A stretch of DNA of 57,109 nt from Coprococcus sp. OM04-5BH (GTDB taxonomy: Bacteria; Bacillota; Clostridia; Lachnospirales; Lachnospiraceae): assembly GCF_003482105.1 (NCBI RefSeq), contig NZ_QULM01000008.1, positions 1 through 57,109 on the forward strand, in the 5' to 3' direction. Shown in pieces: positions 1 through 8,495 of this stretch (position 1 is its first letter; the number at the start of each line of letters is the position of its first letter). The notes beneath the pieces are model-generated. The model was given only the letters and a program-made list of their open reading frames with translations. It was not told the DNA's origin and searched no databases. The position numbers and the translations under genes are program-made.

Positions 1-16
1 TTGCGACAGCCTGTAT

Positions 17-45
17 AGGTTATCACATTTAGAAGCATCTGTCAA
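17..45 (-). promoter_or_regulatory. possible second promoter reading off the left edge
   Basis: Reading leftward there is a TTGACA box preceded by AAAAAGTTG, then 17 nt and a weak TAACCT. The -35 context closely matches the stronger promoter about 105 bp upstream, which suggests a tandem promoter pair for a gene beyond the window. The -10 is poor, so this is tentative. Confidence 0.3.
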
Positions 46-121
46 CAACTTTTTTATTTTCCTTTGCGTTTATGTCTCAGGCCTGATTCGAAGATCGGCG
101 TCTTTCGACTGCGCAAGTGAT

Positions 122-150
122 ATAATACTAAACCAGTCCTCAAATGTCAA
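122..150 (-). promoter_or_regulatory. strong sigma-A-type promoter reading off the left edge
   Basis: TTGACA, 17-nt spacer, TATTAT on the minus strand. It starts 65 nt downstream of the thioesterase stop codon and points to the left edge, so it serves something outside the window. Tandem strong promoters with a shared GTTGACA context are typical upstream of rRNA operons, but no rRNA sequence is visible here. Confidence 0.5.
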
Positions 151-214
151 CGACTTTTTGGGGCAAATATTGTATTAATTTTTATACAGATTTTATGTAA
201 ACTTTACCCGGATT

Positions 215-754
215 TCAGAAGCCCTCTATCCTTCTCTCGAGTCTAAGTTCCCTTCTTTTTTCCGCAGCTTCCCACTCTGCCCTTTCATTTTCATGAAGCA
301 ATTTTATCCTTGGCACAGTCTTTGGTCTTCCTGTATCATCAAGAGCCACCATTACCAGATAGGCTCTGTTTATTGGTCTTCTCTCCCCATTAAGATTTTC
401 AACATAGGTATCCACCCTGACTTCCATAGATGAATTACCCACATGGGTTATATAGCCAACCAGTACCAACAGCTCATCCACATAAGCACCGTCCTTAAAT
501 ATAAGATTATCTATGGACGCCGTTGTAACATTTGTCTGACCTGTATGCCGCTTGGCTACAATAGCTGCAACCTCATCTATCATCTGCAGAAGATCTCCTC
601 CGAACAGTCTTCCTCCTCCGTTAAGATTTGCCGGAGCCACCAGCCTCGTCTGTACAGTTCTTGAATATTCCACAGTTCTGGTAACTTCTTTAGTCTTTTT
701 ACATTTTCCGCCTTCAATATATTCATTATTTTCCTTGTACTCTTCACTCACCAT
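215..754 (-). CDS. acyl-CoA thioesterase, hotdog fold
   Basis: Predicted cytoplasmic hydrolase of acyl-CoA thioesters, in the YciA/YkhA group of hotdog thioesterases. After a charged N-terminal stretch the core reads NLNGGGRLFGGDLLQMIDE, with the Gly-rich segment and acidic residue of the active-site helix, followed by the ASIDNLIF strand and the VYVENLNGE-like strand typical of the family. The start is set at the third in-frame ATG (protein about 180 aa), because AGGTG lies 8 nt upstream of it. The ORF extends to 814, but that extension holds a duplicated MAGDK segment that looks like a copy of the ribosome-binding region. Single gene, not in an obvious operon. Substrate chain length cannot be told from sequence. 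Confidence 0.85.
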   Translation of the reverse strand: MVSEEYKENNEYIEGGKCKKTKEVTRTVEYSRTVQTRLVAPANLNGGGRLFGGDLLQMIDEVAAIVAKRHTGQTNVTTASIDNLIFKDGAYVDELLVLVGYITHVGNSSMEVRVDTYVENLNGERRPINRAYLVMVALDDTGRPKTVPRIKLLHENERAEWEAAEKRRELRLERRIEGF

Positions 755-1045
755 ATGCTTATCACCTGCCATATAATTTATATTTTTCTTTTCAATACGT
801 TTATCACCCGCCATATAACTTCAGTTTCCCATATATTCTATATCCTATTTATATATCTTTACTTCCGGCATAGTCTCTACCTGCCTTACACTATTTATCT
901 GTCACTCATCCGCCACTTTCGTATTTAACCGGAGGTTCAATTTAACAATATTTTATTTTCTTTTAATTGTATTATAAGAAAATGGTGATAATATATACTA
1001 ATATAACATATATTTGAATTTAATGTGATCAGGAGGTCAAAGATT

Positions 1046-1291
1046 ATGGGAATAATTGTTGGTATCATCGTGAATATCATCAGCGGAGCTATTGCAGGAT
1101 ATATCGCAGGTAAGCTTATGGAGTCCGAGGGGTCCCTTGTACGAAATATAATCCTCGGCGTTGTAGGCGGTGTTATAGGAAGTGTTCTCCTTCGTATCAT
1201 TGGAATACATGCCTCAGGTTTTATCGGCGGCACTATAGTTTCTATAATAGGTGCATGCATACTTGTATGGCTTGCAAGAAAGTTACTGTAA
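1046..1291 (+). CDS. GlsB/YeaQ/YmgE-family small membrane protein
   Basis: Small (81 aa), very hydrophobic protein with about three membrane segments and a Gly-rich pattern (AGYIAGKLM, GVVGGVIGS, FIGGTIVSIIGA) diagnostic of the transglycosylase-associated/GlsB family. Members are linked to envelope or general stress responses; the molecular role is unknown. The start is the ATG preceded by AGGAGG with a 9-nt spacer; the upstream GTG at 1025 lies before the ribosome binding site and is rejected. It is one of few plus-strand genes here and stands alone. Its transcript probably runs through the tandem repeat to the terminator about 200 nt downstream. Confidence 0.85.
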   Translation: MGIIVGIIVNIISGAIAGYIAGKLMESEGSLVRNIILGVVGGVIGSVLLRIIGIHASGFIGGTIVSIIGACILVWLARKLL

Positions 1292-1315
1292 TATCCCCAA
1301 AAAGTATAATGTGCG

Positions 1316-1458
1316 AAAACATATTACATGCCAAAACATATTATACGCAAAATCATATTACATGCCAAAACATATTACATGCCAAAACGTATTATATGTA
1401 AAAACATATTATATGCAAAAACGCATTATAGGTTCAAAATACATTGCATAGCATAAGC
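1316..1458. repeat. degenerate ~17-bp tandem repeat array
   Basis: About seven to eight units of 16-18 bp with consensus near AAAACATATTACATGCC. Units drift (ATATGTA, ATACGC, GTATTATATG) but keep the A-tract phased about every 17 bp. There are no spacers, so it is not a CRISPR. It lies in the 3' region of the GlsB-type gene. Confidence 0.8.
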
Positions 1459-1488
1459 AAATTTACACGAAGGCTGTGTTACAGATCA

Positions 1489-1542
1489 AAAAACACTCCA
1501 AAGTATGAATGTATCATATCAATCATACCATGGAGTGTTTTT
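1489..1542 (+). terminator. intrinsic terminator
   Basis: Perfect 12-bp inverted repeat AAAAACACTCCA / TGGAGTGTTTTT with a 30-nt loop that can itself fold. It is immediately followed by a family 1 repeat. The nearest upstream plus-strand gene is the GlsB-type protein about 200 nt away. Confidence 0.7.
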
Positions 1543-1546
1543 CTTG

Positions 1547-1645
1547 TGTTATGGCAACGAGTCAAGTGCAACATGCTTGCATGATTGCATTTGTGTGTCG
1601 ACTGCTAATCAGCGTATAAAACTCGCAAAGCATGTTTTATCGCTG
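1547..1645 (+). repeat. dispersed repeat family 1, copy A
   Basis: Begins TGTTATGGCAACGAGTCAAG and ends with a hairpin pairing ATAAAAC with GTTTTAT. Three further copies in the window share the same start and order, each in the sense direction just after an intrinsic terminator. No coding potential is seen. Confidence 0.8.
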
Positions 1646-1721
1646 TTCATTTCTTGTATATCTTATATGTCACTTATTTCCGGCACTGTCCTTTACCTCA
1701 TGTGACATATTTCTCCTATCC

Positions 1722-4232
1722 CTATTCGCTTTCCGCACTGTATCCTGTGTCCACGCCATCCTGATGCTTCTTAAGGAAGGATATGTTCTTGTACTCATAA
1801 GTATTAAATACACTGCTGGAGAAGTTCTCACTGCTTACAGTTCCCTTATACCATGACTTTCCTTCAAAATACGCACGAAGCTCCGGATCATTGAATATAT
1901 ATCCATGTCTTGCATATATTTCATTTCTGGCATACATAAGCTGTGTGCCTGTCATATTCTTAAGATCGTCATTATTGAGATACCTGTTGCTGCTGTATGA
2001 TATTACATAGTCGTCATCACCGGAGGTCTCAGGAGTTTCCGTGGTCGCCTCGGTGGTTGCTTCTGTGGTTACCTCTGTTGTGGCCTCTGTTGTTGCTTCT
2101 GTGGTCGCCTCGGTGGTTGCGTTATCCTTCTTCACCTGTTCAGGATCCACCACATCATACTCTCTTAAGGCGTCTTTATTTACCGCTGTAAATGTCATAT
2201 CCGCCTTTATGTTCCACTTAAGATGTGCACCTGTAGTATCAACATCATCTTCTGTAAGGCTTGTCCTTTCAAATGCAAACATAGTGATCACATCCTGGTT
2301 CTTAAGGCTTCCGTCATCATTCCATATAAGTCCGAGCTTGTTCTTAAGGTACGCCTGTATATCTGAATAATAAGTATCATCCCTGGAAATCAGGTCAGGA
2401 CTTATTCCTTCCTTGTCCTTTCTATCTGCCTTATACTCATCCGAGAACAGGGAAACGTCTCCCGGAGTGTTAGTTTCATCACTCCACTGATCCTGGTATG
2501 AGCCATCTGAAAGCCTCTCATAATACTGATATCCACTTATAGGCGCCGCATGATTTTCATAGCCGAAATCAAGTTCAAAGCTGTTGTTCTTATATGACAG
2601 AATATCATTGTAGATGTATATAGGAGAATAACTGTCCACATTTAATGGATATCTCTTATAGTCATTATCTGTAACCGCAATATACATTGCGTCCTTGCCG
2701 GGTGCTATCCTTACTGTTATATCCCTGTACGTCTCTGTAGAATCATAGAAGGAATAATTATGTATAGGCCTCAACACAGAACTGCCACAATAGCTGTCGG
2801 TATACTCGTCTGCCAGGGTTACCTGACCATTTTCAAGCTCATACATCCTAAAGCTCATACATTTTCTGTTCTCCGGACTTATGACCATAGATGTGTCCTG
2901 TACGCCTGCTGGGACATCCTTAGTCCAGTCGGGAGCGTCAACTATTGAAACTACAAACAATTCAAGGCTGCCATCGTAATCGAAGTCGGCTATCCTGTAG
3001 TTAAGTATACCTGTACTATTAAACCAAGGCTCGGAATTAACGACCCTGCCGTCTTTTGCAACATCCCAGGTTACATCAACCTTTCCCGTCACCTCGGTCT
3101 CCATCATTCCATCTTCTTTTACCACTGTGTCCTCGTAATACTTCTGAAGCTTCTCCCTGTCAGTGAGCTTCGCTGCTTCCGTAGTGGTCTCCGTATCAGT
3201 TGCGGACGCTGCCTCTGTAGCCGCCTCCGTAGTGGTATTGTCTTTATTACTGCCAAAATTACGCATAATGGCATAGGTTCCCACGCCTACACCTACAGTG
3301 ACAACTACAGCAATGACACCTATTGCCACTTTACCTGCAGTGGTTGAAAGGAAGCTCTTTGGTGCACCGTTTTCTGTACCTGCTGCCTCATCCATGCCGG
3401 TGCTTCCTGACACATCATCCATGTCATCTGTGTCTATCATTCCCACATCTCCCGAGAACTCTGACATGGTCTGCTCGTCAAATATCCCCTGTGGTTCAGC
3501 CGGCTGGGGTGCACCTGCCACATAGAGTCTTCCTGTAAGCTCACCGCTTATAAGTCCTTCTGTGCTTCCGGAGAAAATATACCATATAGCACCTAAGGTG
3601 TTCACATTATCTCCCCTGCCTGTGCCTGTGGAAGCTCCGCCATACTTCATGACTGCATACTTCACCACCGACTTAATGTAGGCGATATTGCTCCTTACCT
3701 CATCAGGGTTCATGCTCATGGAAGCGGCTATCTCGGAAATACTCATATTTTCAAAATAATACTTTTGCTTGATTATCCTGGCAGTAACCGGAAGTCCTTC
3801 AATGTATTTGAACAGCTCTTCTATACACTCTCCGTTCTTAAGTGCCGCCAGCGGCACAAATACCTCTCCATCCTGTCCTGCATAATCTGTAACAGACTCT
3901 GCAGAGCCATAGGAGTAATCCACCTTCGCGTCAAGAAACTCCGGTGAATTATTGTATACATAGGAAAATGCTGCGTCTGTGGCAATACTACCTGCCCACA
4001 CATAAAACATCTGGGGATCATCCAATGTTCCTATGTAATTGTATATCATTTCATATACTCCGGTAATTATGCCTGCTACTGCCTGCTCATCCGGAATAAC
4101 ATCAAATACTATGGCATGTACATAATTATATGTACGTCCATAGAAATCACCTTTCATTGAATAATTATTATTCTTAAAGGATAAGACCGCTTCATAAATC
4201 GGATCTTCTGTAGTTATTGTTTTACTGAACAT
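1722..4232 (-). CDS. sigma-region-4-like / transmembrane / YARHG-domain fusion
   Basis: 836-aa protein with three parts. Residues about 1-200 resemble a sigma-70-type factor, ending in a region-4-like helix-turn-helix (about 135-198, including LPVTARIIKQKYY and SISEIAASM). One membrane segment lies near 296-326 (VAIGVIAVVVTVGVGVG). The long C-terminal part should be outside the cell, with a Thr/Glu-rich linker, a central unknown domain, a seven-unit ATTE repeat, and a terminal YARHG domain (MYARNEIYARHGYIF). AGGAGG precedes the ATG by 6 nt. A membrane-anchored DNA-binding domain with an external sensor or cell-wall domain is inferred; function is unknown. The downstream paralogous fragment shows that the C-terminus has been duplicated locally. 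Confidence 0.75.
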   Translation of the reverse strand: MFSKTITTEDPIYEAVLSFKNNNYSMKGDFYGRTYNYVHAIVFDVIPDEQAVAGIITGVYEMIYNYIGTLDDPQMFYVWAGSIATDAAFSYVYNNSPEFLDAKVDYSYGSAESVTDYAGQDGEVFVPLAALKNGECIEELFKYIEGLPVTARIIKQKYYFENMSISEIAASMSMNPDEVRSNIAYIKSVVKYAVMKYGGASTGTGRGDNVNTLGAIWYIFSGSTEGLISGELTGRLYVAGAPQPAEPQGIFDEQTMSEFSGDVGMIDTDDMDDVSGSTGMDEAAGTENGAPKSFLSTTAGKVAIGVIAVVVTVGVGVGTYAIMRNFGSNKDNTTTEAATEAASATDTETTTEAAKLTDREKLQKYYEDTVVKEDGMMETEVTGKVDVTWDVAKDGRVVNSEPWFNSTGILNYRIADFDYDGSLELFVVSIVDAPDWTKDVPAGVQDTSMVISPENRKCMSFRMYELENGQVTLADEYTDSYCGSSVLRPIHNYSFYDSTETYRDITVRIAPGKDAMYIAVTDNDYKRYPLNVDSYSPIYIYNDILSYKNNSFELDFGYENHAAPISGYQYYERLSDGSYQDQWSDETNTPGDVSLFSDEYKADRKDKEGISPDLISRDDTYYSDIQAYLKNKLGLIWNDDGSLKNQDVITMFAFERTSLTEDDVDTTGAHLKWNIKADMTFTAVNKDALREYDVVDPEQVKKDNATTEATTEATTEATTEVTTEATTEATTETPETSGDDDYVISYSSNRYLNNDDLKNMTGTQLMYARNEIYARHGYIFNDPELRAYFEGKSWYKGTVSSENFSSSVFNTYEYKNISFLKKHQDGVDTGYSAESE
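2037..2123 (-). repeat. 12-bp coding tandem repeat (ATTE x7)
   Basis: In-frame array encoding seven ATTE-type units (one is VTTE) in the extracellular linker just before the YARHG domain. Unit loss or gain would keep the frame, so linker length may vary between strains. Confidence 0.85.
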
Positions 4233-4252
4233 CTTCTGCCTCCTGTTATAAT

Positions 4253-4693
4253 CTATTCACTTTCTGCACTGTAGCCGGTATGCTCTCCATCCTGGTGTTT
4301 TTTTAAGAAAGTAACATTCTTATATTCGTAGTCATTAAATACACTGCTGGAGAAATCCTCACTCTTCACTGTTCCAGTATACCATGGTTTCTTCTCAAAG
4401 TATGCATATATCTCATTTCTTGCATACATAAGTTCCTCAGACGACAATCCCTCAAGATCATCATTTGTAAGATATCTGTCACTACTGTATGGTATAACAT
4501 AATCCGTCTCTTCTGTCTCTTCATCAGTTTCGGTGGCCTTCTCTGTAGTAGTCTCCGTAATTTTCTCTTTCTGAGTGTCTTCAGAAGCAGACGAAGTTTC
4601 CTCGTCTCCCACAGACTCATATCTGCCGTCATCCGACGTGTTTATAGCTGTAAATGTCATGTCCACCTTTATATTATATTTTTCTTCATACAT
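4253..4693 (-). pseudogene. truncated duplicate of the YARHG protein C-terminus
   Basis: The 146 codons match the last part of the neighbouring 836-aa protein: the KVDMTFTAIN segment, a Thr/Glu linker, YSSDRYLTNDDL, then the terminal FLKKHQDG and TGYSAESE. The N-terminal sigma-like domain and membrane segment are missing. No ribosome binding site precedes the first ATG. An in-frame deletion of about 13 residues removes the ARHG motif itself (MYARNEIYA joins directly to YFEKKPWY). This looks like a partial gene duplication that has lost its start and its defining motif. It could still be read through from upstream, but no signal peptide remains. Confidence 0.7.
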
Positions 4694-4784
4694 AACATTA
4701 CTAAGTACAGCCTTTATATATGTATATTACAGCTCACAATTTAATTGCGTGCTATACCCGGAATAACTCGGCTAACATATCAGA

Positions 4785-5510
4785 TTATGCCATTTTCATC
4801 TTCATCTTTAATTCTATCATAACATCAGGGCGGTCCGTGATTATTGCGTCAACCCTCTTATGTATAAGCTTTTTCATTGTCTTGCTGTCATTTACTGTCC
4901 ACACATATACAGGTATCCTCTGCCTTCTCATTCTCCCTGCAAATTCTCCCGTGACCAGCTTATAATGTGGCGACACAAAATCCGCCTTACACAGTCTCAG
5001 CCGCTTTTCGGGAAAATACTCATGGATATGAGTTTTAAAGCCTGTATGCTCAGTTCCCACAAGCAGCCCTGTGGTTATTTTGTTATCAATTTCCTTTATC
5101 TTAAGAGATACTATATCTAAAAATGATTTTATGGAATATTCATTGTAATTGTAATATCTCCTCACCAGATTAACAACTCTTTTTTCGTAACCTGTCTCCT
5201 TAAGTTCTATGTCAAGGTGCACCTTTCCCTGACACACCTTAAGAACCTCAGCAAATGTAGGTACTCTGTACCCTTCCTTACCTGTTATATCATTTATCTG
5301 TCCATATGTAAGCTTCCCTATATCCGTCCCCTTAAGCTGTTTATCGTGAAACACCACAAGCTCATCATCCATAGTTCTTCTCACATCAAATTCTACCATG
5401 TCAGCCTTAAGCTCCATGGCAATATCAAATGCCTCAAGGGTATTCTCATGTTCAGCCAGAGCACTGGCTCCCCTGTGGGCTATGACCTGACATTTTTTCT
5501 TTTTCCTCAT
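4785..5510 (-). CDS. glycerophosphodiester phosphodiesterase
   Basis: Hydrolyses glycerophosphodiesters to glycerol-3-phosphate and an alcohol. The GDPD core is complete: IAHRGAS near the start, the EHENT variant of the PENT motif, VEFDVRRTMD with metal-binding acidic residues, VVFHD, HLDIELK, and the C-terminal VYVWTVND and DAIITDRP. No signal peptide, so probably cytoplasmic. The start chosen is MRKKKK, preceded by GGAGG with a good spacer; the ORF extends upstream to 5561 without support. The CDS overlaps the end of the PTPS-related membrane gene by 59 nt, so it is probably the last gene of the XrtG operon, although its link to that system is not obvious. Confidence 0.88.
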   Translation of the reverse strand: MRKKKKCQVIAHRGASALAEHENTLEAFDIAMELKADMVEFDVRRTMDDELVVFHDKQLKGTDIGKLTYGQINDITGKEGYRVPTFAEVLKVCQGKVHLDIELKETGYEKRVVNLVRRYYNYNEYSIKSFLDIVSLKIKEIDNKITTGLLVGTEHTGFKTHIHEYFPEKRLRLCKADFVSPHYKLVTGEFAGRMRRQRIPVYVWTVNDSKTMKKLIHKRVDAIITDRPDVMIELKMKMKMA

Positions 5511-7953
5511 GGCAACCTCCACCATCCCTATAGTATAACACTGCAAACGCTGCCATACCAAGTATACTTACTATAAGTCCCTGTAAGAAAAGCGGATAAT
5601 GGAGTTCTATCTCTGTCCTTCCGGCGTCAACTACCAGAAGGTTATTATCCTCCCTTATCTCACTGTCAGAAACAAATATATCCTGATATGCAATAGTCGT
5701 GTTCACATTATCACTGTCTGTATCTATAATAAGATTATTTCCCGAATATTCAATCGAAACCGAAACGATCTTCCTATCAGGAATACTGTCATGGGACGCA
5801 GAAAGTATATCATCAAGTACCCCTGCGGCTGTGTCATCTCCTGTAGATGTAGCAAAATACATAAGATTTATACCAAGAAAATACACATTCGGAGTATCAT
5901 CATTATATCCGAAGAAGGTCAGTGTATGGGTATCATATCTGAAAGTTCCTAAGGGATTATCAAGGTATGCTATATATCCTGTGGTAAATTCCCTGTCTCC
6001 GTACATAAACGGTCCTGTGGATATATTCTGTCCGTTTATGGTAAGCTCCGGATAACTGTTGGTAAATCTTATCTCCTGATGTAACACATTAAGGAATTTC
6101 TGCTCCTTACTCCCTGATGTTACCGGCATATGAGTAGTATCTATCACCACTCTGACACCCTTCTCTCCAAGCTTTCTTACCAGATTCTCGGCATTTGCCC
6201 TGTTTCTGTACTCAAAGCCTGAAAGGAATATGGTATCATAGCCTTCAAGCTCATCCATATCGTAATCATCAATATAAATACTGTCTCCCATTTTAAAGCA
6301 TGGGTACAAAGTTGTCATCTCATCAGCGTACTTTCCTATGGCGATATCTTTATACTCTGATACCACACCAAAATTCTCACCGGAACTTAATGTACCATTT
6401 GCAGACAGCTTAAACACATAACCCGTATCTGTTTCGGAAACCAGGCTGTAGCCACACTTATCTGCCGCAGCCAAAAGCTCCTCTTCCGTGCCCTCGCTGT
6501 GTGCCAGCTTATTCTTCTGTACCAGCACAGCGTCATCTCCAAGCTCTATGCTCCGGTCAAATACATATAAAAATCTTCCCTGTTCCAGTGCCTCATTAAG
6601 CAGCACTATATTTCTTCCGGTGACGGCTCCCTGCCATGCCCAGCCGAAGGTATATGCCACGCCCTCATCTCCACTTACACCAAAGGAAGGGTATGAACCG
6701 TATTCGCTGCTGTCCATGACCGACGCTCTCTGGACGGTATTATCCCTTAAAAGACTCACATCCCTCTTTGTTGAGGAACCGGCATTTATCCTGTAATCGT
6801 TAAGCATAAGGGATGGAATTATCTCAAGGATAAGTATACCTGCCACCACTGCAAGATATCTGTTCTTTATGGTCTTCCACTCCATAAGTGAGGCGAAGAA
6901 GAATCCATACATCATAGGTGAAAATCTTGTCATCCAGAAGAGACTGCTAAAGGGCAGCTTAGACAGAAATACTGCTGCCGACGTGGTAGTCAGTGCCACA
7001 AGTATGATGGCAAATATAAACCCTGCCGTACGTTTTCCCCTGGCAAGAAATGCCCCTAATATGCATATGAGCATCACACCTATACCGAAATAATAAACGT
7101 CCCTGGAATTGATCACAAACCTGTAAAACGGATTTAACGATACACTTAGTGGGTATGAATAATCCACAAGTATGGTAGATCCGGTCTGCTCTGCGGCGGC
7201 AACTCCGCCACCTGAAAGGGCAGGAACTATGATGATACCTGCAAGAAGTATTCCGCATACCATGTAGCAAAGTGCCATAAACATCCTCTTCCAGTCCTTA
7301 TTTATAAGCTGATCTATAAAGAGGTATATGAAGGCAGCAAGTCCTGTTATGGCTGTAACCATCACATGTCCAAGTACCATAAAGAACATACTTGCAAATA
7401 AACCAACAGCTGCTTTCTTAGACTTATCATGTACATATCTGCACAGGAAAAATATCACATAAGGTGTTATGGCTGTGGTTATGATCTGTGGAAGATTTCC
7501 GTCACAGAAGGACACCTTGATTATGGCAGGCATGAAGAACCAGAGAGCTCCGGCAGGCACGCCGACCCGCCTTCTGTCTGTTATGTTTCCCCATATGACA
7601 AACGGGAGACCGCCCGCAAAGAATACGATTCCAAGAAGAAGTATATAGGCTGATATAACATCCCCACCGGTGAAGAAAAGACAAAGTGCCATAACATAAT
7701 ATGAAAGAGGCGGCCAGTATCTGTACAACTGGATACCGTTATACCATTTCATATCAAACAAAGGGTACAGATCCCCCTTCTTTAGTGACTGGTACATATA
7801 CTGTCCCTTGTACATGTGACCCCAGATGTCATTTCCCGACGGCTCCCAGTTAATGGCATGGAGCACCAGAACAAGGATCACGCTTAATGAAAGCAGTATA
7901 AATATTCCTGTTAAATTGTATATCCACCTCTGCCTGTTCTCTCTCTGCTTCAC
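5452..7953 (-). CDS. polytopic membrane protein, PTPS-related family (XrtG locus)
   Basis: 833 aa. The N-terminal half has about ten membrane segments, with an early exported loop containing NDIWGHMYKGQYM and YRYWPPLSYYV, resembling polytopic lipid-linked sugar transferases. The C-terminal half is a large extracellular domain ending in one more membrane helix (LFLQGLIVSILGMAAFAVLYY). The architecture fits the family named 6-pyruvoyl-tetrahydropterin synthase-related, which occurs with exosortase G loci. The start is a GTG directly after the stop of the PTPS-like gene, suggesting translational coupling; the SD is weak. A role in glycan or anchor transfer to sorted surface proteins is inference. 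Confidence 0.72.
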   Translation of the reverse strand: MKQRENRQRWIYNLTGIFILLSLSVILVLVLHAINWEPSGNDIWGHMYKGQYMYQSLKKGDLYPLFDMKWYNGIQLYRYWPPLSYYVMALCLFFTGGDVISAYILLLGIVFFAGGLPFVIWGNITDRRRVGVPAGALWFFMPAIIKVSFCDGNLPQIITTAITPYVIFFLCRYVHDKSKKAAVGLFASMFFMVLGHVMVTAITGLAAFIYLFIDQLINKDWKRMFMALCYMVCGILLAGIIIVPALSGGGVAAAEQTGSTILVDYSYPLSVSLNPFYRFVINSRDVYYFGIGVMLICILGAFLARGKRTAGFIFAIILVALTTTSAAVFLSKLPFSSLFWMTRFSPMMYGFFFASLMEWKTIKNRYLAVVAGILILEIIPSLMLNDYRINAGSSTKRDVSLLRDNTVQRASVMDSSEYGSYPSFGVSGDEGVAYTFGWAWQGAVTGRNIVLLNEALEQGRFLYVFDRSIELGDDAVLVQKNKLAHSEGTEEELLAAADKCGYSLVSETDTGYVFKLSANGTLSSGENFGVVSEYKDIAIGKYADEMTTLYPCFKMGDSIYIDDYDMDELEGYDTIFLSGFEYRNRANAENLVRKLGEKGVRVVIDTTHMPVTSGSKEQKFLNVLHQEIRFTNSYPELTINGQNISTGPFMYGDREFTTGYIAYLDNPLGTFRYDTHTLTFFGYNDDTPNVYFLGINLMYFATSTGDDTAAGVLDDILSASHDSIPDRKIVSVSIEYSGNNLIIDTDSDNVNTTIAYQDIFVSDSEIREDNNLLVVDAGRTEIELHYPLFLQGLIVSILGMAAFAVLYYRDGGGCHEEKEKMSGHSPQGSQCSG

Positions 7954-7954
7954 T

Positions 7955-8401
7955 TTAATCTTCTACTCCGTTATTTATTTCATCCAGTATCATATCCGTA
8001 AGAGTACTTATATTCTGATCTGCATAAGAATCCTGCTCATCCATCAGATTTAATACATAGGTTCTGGCAGGAGTCTCGCTTATTTCAAGCATTAACAGCA
8101 CCCAGCCATTTGCATTTAATATGACCTGTATCCTATCCTTGAAATATCTGGCACAATTCTCAAGTGTCGGGTTGATCTTGTCAAAGGGCTCCACATCGTT
8201 AAGGGTCTTTGACTGGTAACTGTCAACGAAATCTTCTATCTGTTTTTCCACTTCACCAAACCTTATAAATCCGCTCTTAAGTTTGGTAACATGAAGGATG
8301 ATCTCCCATGTATGAGGGTGCACATCCCCCAATCTGCCGTTTATATATATGGCATGTCTGGCATTAAGATAAAACTTGAATTTATACTGCTGGTATCTCA
8401 T
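7955..8401 (-). CDS. 6-pyruvoyl-tetrahydropterin synthase-like protein, XrtG-associated
   Basis: 148 aa with the QueD/PTPS fold signature. The zinc histidines are kept (His16 in ARHAI, His28 and His30 in HPHTW), and LNDVEP...NPTLENCARYF matches the conserved LND and NPT-EN motifs. The catalytic cysteine normally found shortly before the HxH motif is absent, so the enzyme is unlikely to be a standard PTPS/QueD. It lies between a degenerate GGDEF protein and the PTPS-related membrane protein and is adjacent to the latter by one base. No queuosine or pterin genes are nearby, so a role dedicated to the exosortase locus is inferred. Confidence 0.8.
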   Translation of the reverse strand: MRYQQYKFKFYLNARHAIYINGRLGDVHPHTWEIILHVTKLKSGFIRFGEVEKQIEDFVDSYQSKTLNDVEPFDKINPTLENCARYFKDRIQVILNANGWVLLMLEISETPARTYVLNLMDEQDSYADQNISTLTDMILDEINNGVED

Positions 8402-8495
8402 ATACTGTCCTGCCTCCTGATCTCCTATACTGATCTCTCATATTTATCTCTTATTAATTTCTTATACCAATTTTTTACACAAACGTCTCGCTCTG

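Noticed and set aside
1316..1458. CRISPR array
   Set aside because: Units of about 17 bp are contiguous and degenerate, with no unique spacers and no cas genes.
1669..1711. Terminator for the sigma/YARHG gene
   Set aside because: A 7-bp ATGTCAC/GTGACAT inverted repeat exists, but no T run follows on the minus strand.
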